DNA of 64,000 nt from NCBI GenBank assembly GCA_947177685.1, contig CAMWVE010000003.1, positions 1 to 64,000 on the forward strand, read 5' to 3'. This DNA comes from an uncultured Porphyromonadaceae bacterium (GTDB taxonomy: Bacteria > Bacteroidota > Bacteroidia > Bacteroidales > Muribaculaceae). Positions 54,227 through 63,560 of this stretch are shown here, one piece after another. The notes under the pieces were generated by a model. That model was not told where the DNA came from, made no database searches, and saw only the letters and a list, made by a program, of their open reading frames with translations. The stretch's first letter is position 1; every line of letters starts with the position of its first letter. Position numbers and translations under genes: made by a program.

Positions 54227-54933
54227 GACGCGAGCGGTTTATATCCGGTAACAGCCACATAGTCACCCTTGTCGCACCCCTCGATGGGTTGCTCCTCAAC
54301 ATTGTCGGAATATAGCGGATGTGTGGTCAGCGTCTGTGCGAAAGTCAGGTCGGTGAAACCTGCATCGAGCAGAGCCTTAACCTTTTCGGCAGTTGTGCGC
54401 CAGTTGGCAACCTTCACGAACTCAATAGGATAAGGGTCAGCCGGAGCCACTCCTTCAAGAAGCGGATGATTCCATGTGCCGAGCGCCAGCGCCAGATTAT
54501 ACATGATGCCGTAGGAGCTTTCCTTGGGCACGTCAATCAGGACTATGCGTCCGCCGGCTGGCAGTGCGTCGTATGCCTTCTTCACAACACCCTGTAGGTC
54601 AGAAATGTAGCTCGGAGTGCCGTTAAACAGAATTGTGTCATAGTCGCCGGTGCCGAAATCGGCATCCTCGGCGGTAGCCTCAACCACGTTCATGCCGCGT
54701 TTGCGGGCAATTTCAGCCATCCCTGCCGAAGGCTCGATGCCGTCAGCAACTACTATTCCACGCTCATCACGCAGAATTTTTTCAAACAGACCGCTTCCGC
54801 AGCCCACCGACAGGACTCTGCCTGCATCGCGAAGCACCGATTCCACGAGGTTCACCTCGGAATAGAGCGTGTTGCGGTTATTCAGGAACCATGCATCATA
54901 TTTCGATGCGTACTCATCAAATCCCTTTCCCAT
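54223..54933 (-). CDS. Class I SAM-dependent methyltransferase in the thiamin operon
   Basis: This 236-residue soluble protein has a Rossmann methyltransferase fold: helix DEYASKYDAWFL, motif I VLSVGCGSGLFEKIL, acidic end VADGIEPSAGM, and motif IV YDTILFNGTPSYISD. Its substrate is unknown. It is translationally linked to tenA (ATGA overlap) and starts 1 bp after the thiF stop, so it belongs firmly to the thiamin operon. A role in salvage, or in handling a damaged or modified thiamin precursor, is an inference from position only. Confidence 0.78.
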   Translation of the reverse strand: MGKGFDEYASKYDAWFLNNRNTLYSEVNLVESVLRDAGRVLSVGCGSGLFEKILRDERGIVVADGIEPSAGMAEIARKRGMNVVEATAEDADFGTGDYDTILFNGTPSYISDLQGVVKKAYDALPAGGRIVLIDVPKESSYGIMYNLALALGTWNHPLLEGVAPADPYPIEFVKVANWRTTAEKVKALLDAGFTDLTFAQTLTTHPLYSDNVEEQPIEGCDKGDYVAVTGYKPLAS

Positions 54934-54934
54934 A

Positions 54935-55636
54935 TCAAAAATAAATTAAATTAGTTGTCATTGTCAGTAGATCAATCGTAAAAAGCTTTCCGTCAAGCGG
55001 TTCTCCCGCTCCGGTTATCAGTTTGAGGGTCTCTGACGCCTCTATGGCGCCCACCACTCCGGGCACCGGTCCGAGTACCCCTCTGACGCGCGAGGGTCGC
55101 GAGCAAAGCGCCTCGCGGTCAGGATAAAGTGTGGAGTATCGGGTGGCGCTACTACCGTTGATCACAGCCACCTGCCCTGTGAACTCGCCTATGGAGCCGT
55201 AGACCCATGTTTTACCCAACGCGGCGCATGTGTCATCAATCAGGTAGCGTGTGGCAAAGTTGTCGCAGCAGTCCACAACATAGTCATAGCGCGAGATTAT
55301 GTCAGCTGCATTTCCCGGGGTCAGTCCGGCATCGTGCAGTTCCGTGGTGACATCTGGATTCAGCGCACTAATCCTGCGTGCTGCAATCACCACCTTCGGA
55401 TGACCTATTGTCGCACCATCGTAAAGCACCTGTCGCTGGAGGTTCGACTCCGAAACTGTGTCAGGGTCACATAGCCCGAGCCGTCCCACTCCGGCGCCTG
55501 CCAGATAGATTGCCACGGGAGCACCGAGTCCGCCAAGACCCACAATCAGTACCGAGACACCGGATATTTTCCACTGACCGGCTTCGCCAATCTCAGTGAG
55601 CATGGTCTGCCTTGAGTATCGTCCGCTGTCTGTCAT
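54935..55636 (-). CDS. thiF: ThiF/MoeB/HesA-type adenylyltransferase
   Basis: ThiF adenylates the C-terminal glycine of ThiS for sulphur loading. I chose the ATG at 55636, whose A is the last base of the thiH stop (TGATG); 233 residues. The nucleotide motif GLGGLG is at residues 33-38, preceded by the YSRQTML arginine. The DCCDNFATR region follows. The zinc-binding CxxC pairs found in many ThiF and MoeB proteins are not seen: only isolated cysteines occur, and the end TTNLIYF stops short of the usual second pair. A zinc-free variant is likely. Confidence 0.9.
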   Translation of the reverse strand: MTDSGRYSRQTMLTEIGEAGQWKISGVSVLIVGLGGLGAPVAIYLAGAGVGRLGLCDPDTVSESNLQRQVLYDGATIGHPKVVIAARRISALNPDVTTELHDAGLTPGNAADIISRYDYVVDCCDNFATRYLIDDTCAALGKTWVYGSIGEFTGQVAVINGSSATRYSTLYPDREALCSRPSRVRGVLGPVPGVVGAIEASETLKLITGAGEPLDGKLFTIDLLTMTTNLIYF

Positions 55637-56745
55637 CAGTCGAAAATTTTGTCCCAGTCTTTCCACACCACCTCATATCCTCGTGCGCGAATGTCAGCCT
55701 CGACCTGTGCGGGAGTACGCTCATCGCTGACGGCGAACTGCTCCAGAGCCTGCGGATAGGTTTCATAGCCACCCGGTTCGGTCTTTGAGCCGGCACTCAT
55801 CGAAGTGGCTCCCAAAGCCACCATGTTGTTGCGGAACAGCGGTGTCTCGCGGGTCGACATGGAGATGTCGACATCATGGTCGAAGATGCGGAATGCGAAG
55901 GTGAGCTGCGCCAGTTCGCGGTCAGTCATCACCACATTGGGCTGAAAACCGCTCTCGGACGGACGCATGCGCGGGAAGTTGACACTGTAGCGTGTCCGCC
56001 AGTATTTTTTGCGCAGATACATCAGGTGGAGCGCCATCATGGTCACGTCAGTGCGCCAATCCTCAAGTCCTATCAGCACACCCATGCCGATTTTATGCAC
56101 ACCTGCGGCACCCATGCGGTCATAGCCGTTGACACGCCATTCAAAATTCGACTTCATGCCGGCAGGGTGATACACCTTGTATCTCTCGCGGTGATATGTC
56201 TCCTGAAAGCACACCACGCCGTTAAGCCCTGACAGGGTCAGCCGGTGATAGTCCTCCTCGGACAGAGGCATCACCTCTATCGTGAGATTATTGAAATAGG
56301 GGCGGCACACCCTGAGTGCTGTCTCAAGGTAGTCGGTGCCGGCGGCGCGCGGATTCTCTCCGGTCACTATCAGCAGGTTTTCAAACGGACCGAGTCTGCG
56401 GATTGCCTTACACTCAGCCTCGATCTGTTCCGGCGTCAGTATCACTCGCGGGAACTTGTTGTGGCGGTTGAAACCGCAGTACACACAGGAGTTGGTGCAG
56501 GAATTGGTTATGTACATGGGAATGTACATCGATATGGTCTTGCCGAAACGCTGCTGCGTGTAGCGTCGGCTCAGTTGTGCCATCTGTTCGAGATATGGGG
56601 CTGCCGCAGGCGACACCAGTGCCATGAAATCGTCGAGGTCGGGCGTGGCTTTAGCCAGCGCGCGCTCCACATCGCGGTAGGTTTTGGCAGCTATCCGAGC
56701 CGTTATCTCATCCCAGTCATATTTTTCAAGAACTTCTGAAAACAT
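55636..56745 (-). CDS. thiH: 2-iminoacetate synthase (tyrosine lyase)
   Basis: ThiH is a radical SAM enzyme that splits tyrosine to dehydroglycine (2-iminoacetate) for the thiazole ring under anaerobic conditions. The cluster motif CxxxCxxC is Cys83, Cys87 and Cys90 (CTNSCVYC). Other family regions are CFQETYHRERY, GMGVLIGLEDWR and VNFPRMRPSESG. The 369-residue length is normal. It overlaps thiG and thiF by one base each. Confidence 0.96.
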   Translation of the reverse strand: MFSEVLEKYDWDEITARIAAKTYRDVERALAKATPDLDDFMALVSPAAAPYLEQMAQLSRRYTQQRFGKTISMYIPMYITNSCTNSCVYCGFNRHNKFPRVILTPEQIEAECKAIRRLGPFENLLIVTGENPRAAGTDYLETALRVCRPYFNNLTIEVMPLSEEDYHRLTLSGLNGVVCFQETYHRERYKVYHPAGMKSNFEWRVNGYDRMGAAGVHKIGMGVLIGLEDWRTDVTMMALHLMYLRKKYWRTRYSVNFPRMRPSESGFQPNVVMTDRELAQLTFAFRIFDHDVDISMSTRETPLFRNNMVALGATSMSAGSKTEPGGYETYPQALEQFAVSDERTPAQVEADIRARGYEVVWKDWDKIFD

Positions 56746-57527
56746 CAGTCACCTCCTTGTGAGTCAAGAAACGAAGTCAACGGGCTGCTCGACTCGGCGC
56801 AGCGGCTCTGCGAGCCAAGCCCTGCCAGATAAGCCTCACGACCTGCCTCCACAGCCTTTGCGAAAGCCCGAGCCATGGCAACCGGATCACCTGCCACAGC
56901 AATTGCAGTGTTGACAAGCACGGCGTCAGCACCCATCTCCATAGCTTCAGCGGCATGCGAAGGTGCGCCGAGTCCGGCATCGACCACCACTGGTATGTTG
57001 CTCTGCTCCACAATAATATCGATCATCTGGCGCATGACCATACCTTTGTTTGTGCCGATAGGAGCTGCCAGAGGCATCACCGTAGCGGCGCCTGCCTCCT
57101 CAAGGCGCTTGCAAAGCACCGGGTCAGCCTGAACGTAAGGTAACACCACGAATCCCATTTTGGCAAGCTCCTCGGTTGCCTTCAGGGTCTCCACGGAATC
57201 AGGGAGCAAGTAGCGCGGATCGGGATGAATCTCCAGCTTGATGAAGTTGGTGCCGAACGCCTCGCGCGCCAGTTGGGCTGCAAGGATAGCCTCCTGTGCA
57301 TCGCGTACACCTGAGGTGTTGGGGAGCAACTGTATCTCGGGGTTACGCAGGTGTGCCAACATGTTGTCATCAGGATTACTCATGTCAATGCGTTTCATGG
57401 CAACGGTCACCATCTGCGACCCTGACGCTTCGATGGCATCTGCCATCTCGCGGTTTGAACGGAACTTACCCGTTCCCACAAACAGACGCGAACTGAACCC
57501 GCGTCCGCCAATAATCAGTTTATCCAT
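56745..57527 (-). CDS. thiG: Thiazole synthase
   Basis: ThiG forms the thiazole phosphate ring from deoxyxylulose 5-phosphate, dehydroglycine and ThiS thiocarboxylate. The 260-residue TIM barrel starts [19 protein letters not shown] and contains [10 protein letters not shown] with the reactive lysine region, PLAAPIGTN and [20 protein letters not shown]. It lies 7 bp after thiE and overlaps thiH by one base. Confidence 0.96.
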   Translation of the reverse strand: MDKLIIGGRGFSSRLFVGTGKFRSNREMADAIEASGSQMVTVAMKRIDMSNPDDNMLAHLRNPEIQLLPNTSGVRDAQEAILAAQLAREAFGTNFIKLEIHPDPRYLLPDSVETLKATEELAKMGFVVLPYVQADPVLCKRLEEAGAATVMPLAAPIGTNKGMVMRQMIDIIVEQSNIPVVVDAGLGAPSHAAEAMEMGADAVLVNTAIAVAGDPVAMARAFAKAVEAGREAYLAGLGSQSRCAESSSPLTSFLDSQGGD

Positions 57528-57534
57528 CTTTATA

Positions 57535-58164
57535 TCAGATATTTGGTTGTTTCATTTTCTCAATAATCCCACGGGTTACAGCCACCGGATCCGGAGCGTT
57601 CTGAATAACCCCCGAGAGCGCCACTCCGTTGACGCCCGTGGCAAGCACGGCAGGAATGTCAGCCTCGACAATGCCTCCGATCGCAACCACCGGTATATCG
57701 GAGCGTGTGCGTAGCCGGGTCATGACGTCGCGCAATCCGTCGCAACCCAAAACCGGGCTGAGGTTCTTTTTGGTTGATGTGAAACGAAACGGACCCAGAC
57801 CAATGTAGTCAGCTCCCTCATCCACAGCGCGGGAAGCATCGTCGGCAGTGTTGGCAGTGGCGCCTATAATCGATCCGTTGGGCAATATCCGACGTGCCTC
57901 CGAAGGTGCCATGTCGTTCTTGCCCAGATGCACACCGTCGGCTCTCAGCGGCTCAACCAAATGCACTCGGTCATCAAGAATCATGGTGGCGCCATAGTCA
58001 TCACACAATCTGCGCAACTCTTTTCCGACTGCCATTACCAACTCATCATCAGCATCTTTCATCCGCAACTGAATCCACCGGCAGCCACCCTGCAGGGCAG
58101 CAAGAGCGCCGGATATCTCATCGCGGTTATCAGTCCGATGCGTAATAAATTGCAACATACACAT
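57535..58164 (-). CDS. thiE: Thiamin phosphate synthase
   Basis: ThiE joins HMP-PP and thiazole phosphate into thiamin phosphate. The 209-residue barrel has [29 protein letters not shown] and AIGGI, all canonical ThiE regions. An alternative start two residues later (MLQFITH) is possible. It lies 16 bp after the TenI-like gene and 7 bp before thiG. Confidence 0.93.
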   Translation of the reverse strand: MCMLQFITHRTDNRDEISGALAALQGGCRWIQLRMKDADDELVMAVGKELRRLCDDYGATMILDDRVHLVEPLRADGVHLGKNDMAPSEARRILPNGSIIGATANTADDASRAVDEGADYIGLGPFRFTSTKKNLSPVLGCDGLRDVMTRLRTRSDIPVVAIGGIVEADIPAVLATGVNGVALSGVIQNAPDPVAVTRGIIEKMKQPNI

Positions 58165-58180
58165 TATATTATATATAGTT

Positions 58181-58765
58181 TCACAATCCTTTGCGACATT
58201 CGCGCAATTGTTCCTTCATCTCATCGATACGGTTATGCCGGACAGCATCCCACACGCAACCTAACATGGCAGCTCCTCCAAATCCTGCAGCAGCCAACTC
58301 GTGGAATTTCTCAGGTGTAATCCCACCTAACGCCACCACTCTGCCGTTGACCCTGCCACGCAAATCATCCGTAGTGAACTGTGGCATATAGCCCGGCTTG
58401 GAGATGCTGGGATAAATCGGACTCAGAAAGAGATAGTTACACCGTGGGTATGCAGCCAGTTCCTCAACCGAATGACAGGAGCGGCTCAGTATGCCGTCAA
58501 AACCTTCCGGCGGCAACGGATTTCGTCCGTTCAGATGTATTCCGCATCCGTAGGTCATGGCGATACTGTGGTAGTCATGCAGACTCAGGCGATGACGTAA
58601 CCGTGCAGGAACCGCCTCCACCAATTGGCGCATATCCTGCTCTGTGACAGCAGGTTTACGCAGGTGGATACGATCCATCATGCCGGAGTCAAGCAACATT
58701 GTGATTGCCTCCGCTTCACCATGGAAGAAGTCGGGCATACTGACTGCAATAACCTGAAAACTCAT
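58181..58765 (-). CDS. TenI-like thiazole tautomerase or second ThiE-like protein
   Basis: This 194-residue protein shares the ThiE fold but has lost the canonical HLGQ/K-x-D pyrophosphate site: the matching stretch reads GIHLNGRNPLP. It keeps a histidine in SRSCHSVEEL, similar to the TenI histidine that makes the thiazole aromatic. TenI tautomerase is therefore the more likely role, with a degenerate ThiE as the alternative. It overlaps thiS by four bases and precedes thiE by 16 bp. Confidence 0.75.
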   Translation of the reverse strand: MSFQVIAVSMPDFFHGEAEAITMLLDSGMMDRIHLRKPAVTEQDMRQLVEAVPARLRHRLSLHDYHSIAMTYGCGIHLNGRNPLPPEGFDGILSRSCHSVEELAAYPRCNYLFLSPIYPSISKPGYMPQFTTDDLRGRVNGRVVALGGITPEKFHELAAAGFGGAAMLGCVWDAVRHNRIDEMKEQLRECRKGL

Positions 58766-58962
58766 CCTCCGCAGACAGCCGTAATTACCGTAACCTTAGT
58801 GCCTTCAGTGGGGTAAGTATCAGCCCACTGTGCGCGTGGCACAACACGATTGTTTATAGCCACGGCTACACCTTCAGTTGACGGGAGGGTGCGCGCAAGT
58901 ATCCCGGCAAGCGATTCGCCGCCATTGATTTCGGTTTCAGATTGATTGATGAAGATTCTCAT
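58762..58962 (-). CDS. thiS: Sulphur carrier protein ThiS
   Basis: ThiS carries sulphur as a C-terminal thiocarboxylate for the thiazole ring. The 66-residue ubiquitin-like protein ends in the required GG (VCGG, residues 65-66) and shows MRIFINQSETEINGG and the mid-protein VAVAINNRVVPRAQW. It is the first gene of the operon, preceded by the TPP riboswitch. Confidence 0.94.
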   Translation of the reverse strand: MRIFINQSETEINGGESLAGILARTLPSTEGVAVAINNRVVPRAQWADTYPTEGTKVTVITAVCGG

Positions 58963-59029
58963 GATGTCCTAATTATCAAATTCTTACACTATTTGCAAGA
59001 AAGGTACATCAAATGAGACGTGACTGAAA

Positions 59030-59104
59030 CAAGTCCTTTCGGCGGTACTGACCGCATCAAGTTCACAGGGTATAATCTCAGCCCTTTTCAGGGCACCCCT
59101 CTTG
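59030..59104 (-). ncRNA. TPP riboswitch (THI element)
   Basis: On the minus strand the conserved aptamer blocks appear in order: GGGGTGCC, GGCTGAGATTATACCC, TGAACTTGATGCGG and GTACCGCCGAAAGGA. P1 is formed by CAAG at the 5' end with CTTG at the 3' end. The element lies between the consensus promoter (59116-59147) and thiS and should turn the operon down when TPP is plentiful. An 11-nt alternative pairing partner for the 5' strand lies downstream at 58994-59004. Confidence 0.95.
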
Positions 59105-59115
59105 CATATTTGCCA

Positions 59116-59147
59116 CAAAATTATACATTTTCCGCAGAACAGCCAAA
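59116..59147 (-). promoter_or_regulatory. Promoter of the thiamin operon
   Basis: On the minus strand, TTTG (59144-59147) is exactly 20 bp upstream of TAATTTTG (59116-59123). Transcription would start a few bases before the riboswitch. Confidence 0.85.
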
Positions 59148-59167
59148 CCAATCCGCAGATTTTTACT

Positions 59168-61216
59168 TCAGAAAAGTGTCAGTGCCTCACCTTCGGGAGT
59201 TGGGGCGGACGGGGTGTCATCGAGCATTTTGAGGAATTCGGTTTCGTCGACTATGCGGACACCGAGCGACTGAGCCTTTTCCAATTTTGCCGGACCCATA
59301 TTTTCTCCGGCGAGAATAAAGGTGGTTTTCTTTGATATGCTGCCGGCGTTCTTGCCACCGTTGGCTTCAATAATCGCCTTATACTCATCGCGCGAATGGT
59401 GAGCGAAAGTGCCGGAAATAACTATGGTCATGCCGGCGAGGAGGTCACTTCCGGCTTCTTTTTCCTCCTCAGGCATACTCATGGTCAGTCCGTAGCCTCG
59501 CAGACGTTCCACCAGTTCGCGGTTAACGGGCTCGGCAAAAAAGGCTACGACACTCTCGGCAATCTTGTCGCCGATTTCATCTATTGTCACGAGCTGCTCC
59601 ACAGTGGCACCCATCAGGGCATCGATGTTGCGGAGCGAACGGGCAAGCCTGCGAGCCACAATCTCTCCCACAAACGGAATAGACAGCGCGAACACCACGC
59701 GCTCGAACGGAACGGCGCGCGAAGCTTCAAGTCCGGCAAGCAACCGCTGCGCACTTTTCTCGGCAAAGCGGTCAAGCGATGTCAGAACCGTGTAATTCAG
59801 TTCGTAAAGGTCAGCGATATCCTTCACCAGACCCATTGCCATCAGCTGCCCTACGGTTTCCTCGCCTATGCCGTCGATGTTCATGGCTCGGCGAGCCACA
59901 AAGTGCTCTATCCGCCCTGCAATCTGCGGGGGGCAGTGATATTTGTTGGGACACACCCATGCAGCCTCGCCCGGTTCACGCACAAGCGGAGTGCCACAGG
60001 CAGGACAGTCATGCACAAACTGTACTTCGGCTGAGCCGTGACGGCGCTCGCTGAGTTCGACTCCGGTGATTTTAGGTATGATCTCACCCCCTTTCTCCAC
60101 ATAGAGCATGTCGTCATTGTGGATGTCAAGCGAGCGGATGATGTCAGCATTATGCAGCGACGCACGTTTCACTATGGTTCCTGACAACAGCACCGGCTCA
60201 AGGTTTGCCACAGGGGTGATCACCCCTGTCCTACCCACCTCGAACGATACGAACCGCAGGCGTGTAAGCGCTCGCTCAGCCTGAAACTTGAAGGCGATTG
60301 CCCAGCGGGGCGATTTGGCAGTATAGCCCAGATTTAGCTGCTGCCGGAGTGAATTGACCTTGAACACAAGTCCGTCGGTAGCCACGGGGAGCCGTTTGCG
60401 CTCCGTATCCCAGAACGATATGAAGTTATCCACCTCCTCAATGCTGTGCAGACGGGTCATTATGTCACTGACCTTGAATCCCCACCGGCGGGCTGCCTGC
60501 AAGTTGTCATAGTGATTGTCAGCAGGAAGGTTCTCGCCGAGCAGGTAGTAGAAGTATGCGTCGAGACCGCGGTGCGCCACCTCCGCCGGATTGAGCATCT
60601 TGATGGTTCCGGAGGCTGCATTGCGGGGATTGGCGAACAGCGGTTCATCGTTGATTTCACGCTCGCGGTTCAGGCGGTCGAACGCCTCCCACGGCATCAC
60701 TATCTCGCCCCGGATTTCAAACATATCAGGATAACCCGACCCCTGAAGTTGCAGAGGTATGGACCGGATTGTCTTGACATTCTCCGTCACGTCATCACCT
60801 TTCTCGCCATCGCCGCGGGTGACGGCGCGCACCAGCCTTCCGTGCTCGTAGATCAGCGAAATGGAGGTGCCGTCATATTTCATCTCCCCCACGATGGTGA
60901 CATCTTTCTGCCCCAGAGCCGACTGAACGCGCCCGATAAATTCATCGACTTCGCCTACAGAGTAGGTGTTGCCGAGCGAAAGCATCGGATAGACGTGTCG
61001 CACCTGCGTGAACCCTTTGGTAAGGTCGCTGCCCACGCGCTGAGTTGGCGACAACGGATCGAACGCCTCTGGATGCTCCGCTTCGAGCTGCTGCAGTTCG
61101 CGCATCATGGCGTCGAAGTCGCGGTCGCTGACCGTGGGGTTGTTCAGTACATAATAGTTGTGGTTGTGCGCGTTTATTTCGTTGCGCAGACGCTTGATTT
61201 CTTCTAAGGGCGACAT
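59168..61216 (-). CDS. ligA: NAD-dependent DNA ligase
   Basis: LigA seals nicks in DNA using NAD+. The 682-residue protein has the Ia domain ([15 protein letters not shown]), the adenylated lysine Lys113 in [10 protein letters not shown], an OB-fold, and a zinc finger with CPACGTPL and CPNKYHC. A helix-hairpin-helix region follows, and a C-terminal BRCT domain (about 598-682, [17 protein letters not shown]). It lies 15 bp after the SemiSWEET gene and ends just before the thiamin promoter; no terminator was seen after it. Confidence 0.97.
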   Translation of the reverse strand: MSPLEEIKRLRNEINAHNHNYYVLNNPTVSDRDFDAMMRELQQLEAEHPEAFDPLSPTQRVGSDLTKGFTQVRHVYPMLSLGNTYSVGEVDEFIGRVQSALGQKDVTIVGEMKYDGTSISLIYEHGRLVRAVTRGDGEKGDDVTENVKTIRSIPLQLQGSGYPDMFEIRGEIVMPWEAFDRLNREREINDEPLFANPRNAASGTIKMLNPAEVAHRGLDAYFYYLLGENLPADNHYDNLQAARRWGFKVSDIMTRLHSIEEVDNFISFWDTERKRLPVATDGLVFKVNSLRQQLNLGYTAKSPRWAIAFKFQAERALTRLRFVSFEVGRTGVITPVANLEPVLLSGTIVKRASLHNADIIRSLDIHNDDMLYVEKGGEIIPKITGVELSERRHGSAEVQFVHDCPACGTPLVREPGEAAWVCPNKYHCPPQIAGRIEHFVARRAMNIDGIGEETVGQLMAMGLVKDIADLYELNYTVLTSLDRFAEKSAQRLLAGLEASRAVPFERVVFALSIPFVGEIVARRLARSLRNIDALMGATVEQLVTIDEIGDKIAESVVAFFAEPVNRELVERLRGYGLTMSMPEEEKEAGSDLLAGMTIVISGTFAHHSRDEYKAIIEANGGKNAGSISKKTTFILAGENMGPAKLEKAQSLGVRIVDETEFLKMLDDTPSAPTPEGEALTLF

Positions 61217-61231
61217 TGTATTATGGCAGGG

Positions 61232-61504
61232 TTATTTCTTTTTGAAATAGTCATTATGGATTTTGATTGCGAACACAATCAGCGAACAGGCGCTGGTGAT
61301 TACATTTGTTATTACCAGCGGAAGGTTGCCAAGCAACGCTCCCTGAACAATGAAGAAAATTCCGCCCAGCCCCATGAGCATGAACGTTGGGAGGGCTATT
61401 GAATCCGTTTCGCGGGTGCGGATGGTGTGGATTGCCTGCGGCAGATAGCCCAGCACCATGCAAACGGCTGCGGCATAACCGATTATTGTTACAAAAATAT
61501 CCAT
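61232..61504 (-). CDS. SemiSWEET-type sugar transporter
   Basis: This 90-residue inner-membrane protein has three hydrophobic helices and the PQ-loop motif GYLPQAIHTIRTRETDS, followed by GLGGIFFIVQG and NVITSACSLIVFAIKI. SemiSWEETs work as dimers and carry small sugars. It lies after the gap terminator and 15 bp before ligA. Substrate unknown. Confidence 0.88.
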   Translation of the reverse strand: MDIFVTIIGYAAAVCMVLGYLPQAIHTIRTRETDSIALPTFMLMGLGGIFFIVQGALLGNLPLVITNVITSACSLIVFAIKIHNDYFKKK

Positions 61505-61550
61505 AATTATTGATTTAGGTGACCGTTTTTCAGAGTGTCAATCCTCCAGA

Positions 61551-61593
61551 AAAACAAAGAGGGTGAGCCAAGCGGACTGCCCGGTTCACCCTC
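61551..61593 (-). terminator. Terminator of gap
   Basis: On the minus strand GAGGGTGAACC (61583-61593) pairs with GGCTCACCCTC (61559-61569), with one G-T pair, around a 13-base loop. TTTGTTTTT follows. It lies 24 bp after the gap stop. Confidence 0.85.
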
Positions 61594-61616
61594 TGAGTTA
61601 TGAAATTGAAACGGTA

Positions 61617-62639
<1,023 letters not shown>

Positions 62640-62677
62640 TTAATTGATTACAAGTTGCTTTTGGCTTAATTTTCTGC

Positions 62678-62685
62678 AAAAGTAA
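62678..62685 (-). promoter_or_regulatory. -7 box of gap
   Basis: TACTTTTG on the minus strand fits TAnnTTTG, about 54 bp before the gap start. No TTTG at the expected spacing. Confidence 0.5.
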
Positions 62686-62768
62686 TAATTTTTCTCCAAT
62701 TATTTATCATGATTGGTGAAATTTTTCTTTAATTTTTACTAATAGGGCATTTTTTCAGAAATATTTGC

Positions 62769-62776
62769 TATATTTG
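62769..62776 (+). promoter_or_regulatory. -7 box of the CpsB-like gene
   Basis: TATATTTG fits TAnnTTTG, 30 bp before the start at 62806. No clear -33 box. It shares the divergent gap with the gap promoter. Confidence 0.5.
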
Positions 62777-62805
62777 CGGTAAAATCAACTCTTTTTCCGG
62801 TCATC

Positions 62806-63552
62806 ATGCTGTTCAATTTCTTTAAATCGAAGGACTCCGCGGAGTCAAAACTTTTCTACAAAACGGATATCCACTGCCACATAATGCCGGGGGTGGACCA
62901 CGGCGCACAAACCGTCGAGGAGTCGCTTCAGCTCATCGAGGCTCAGCAGCGCTGGGGCATAGAGCAGATAATCCTCACCTCGCATGTGACAGACGACACC
63001 TTTGAGAACAATCCCGAAACGCTTGCCGAGGGGTTCCGCGTGCTCTCCGAAGGGGTGAAAGATGCCGGTAACCCCATAAAACTCGCTTATTCAGCCGAAT
63101 ACCGCATCGACACACTTTTCGTGAACCAGCTTGAGAACGGACTTATTGTTCCCATGCCTGACAACTACCTGCTGCTGGAGAACGCCTTCATTCAGGAGCC
63201 GATTGGACTGGACCGCCTGCTGTTCGACCTTAAGGTGAAGGGCTACAAGGTGATAATGGCGCACCCGGAACGTTTCCCCTATTACTACGGCAACCTCGAC
63301 CGATACAAGGAACTTCACGAAGCGGGCAACCGGTTCCAGATAAATCTGCTCAGTCTTGCAGGATTTTTCGGCAAAGATGCGAAAAAAACTGCCGAATGGA
63401 TTGTCAAGAACGGCATGGCTGATTTTCTGGGCAGCGACATGCACCATATCCGCCACGCCGAAACCATCGACAAGTATCTGCACTCCGGCGAATATCGCAA
63501 ACTGTTGCCGTGGCTGGAACGAACCGTTAAAAACGATATTTTCAAACTCTGA
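62806..63552 (+). CDS. CpsB/YwqE-type PHP tyrosine phosphatase
   Basis: CpsB/YwqE phosphatases remove phosphate from tyrosine kinases that control capsule export. The 248-residue PHP-fold protein has the metal motif with His23 and His25 (TDIHCHIMPGVDHG), SHVTDDTFENN, HPERFPYYYGN and GSDMHHIRHAE. In Bacteroidota such genes are often near capsule clusters; none is visible here. Its own -7 box lies at 62769, and the next gene starts 9 bp later. Confidence 0.88.
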   Translation: MLFNFFKSKDSAESKLFYKTDIHCHIMPGVDHGAQTVEESLQLIEAQQRWGIEQIILTSHVTDDTFENNPETLAEGFRVLSEGVKDAGNPIKLAYSAEYRIDTLFVNQLENGLIVPMPDNYLLLENAFIQEPIGLDRLLFDLKVKGYKVIMAHPERFPYYYGNLDRYKELHEAGNRFQINLLSLAGFFGKDAKKTAEWIVKNGMADFLGSDMHHIRHAETIDKYLHSGEYRKLLPWLERTVKNDIFKL

Positions 63553-63560
63553 CATCAATC

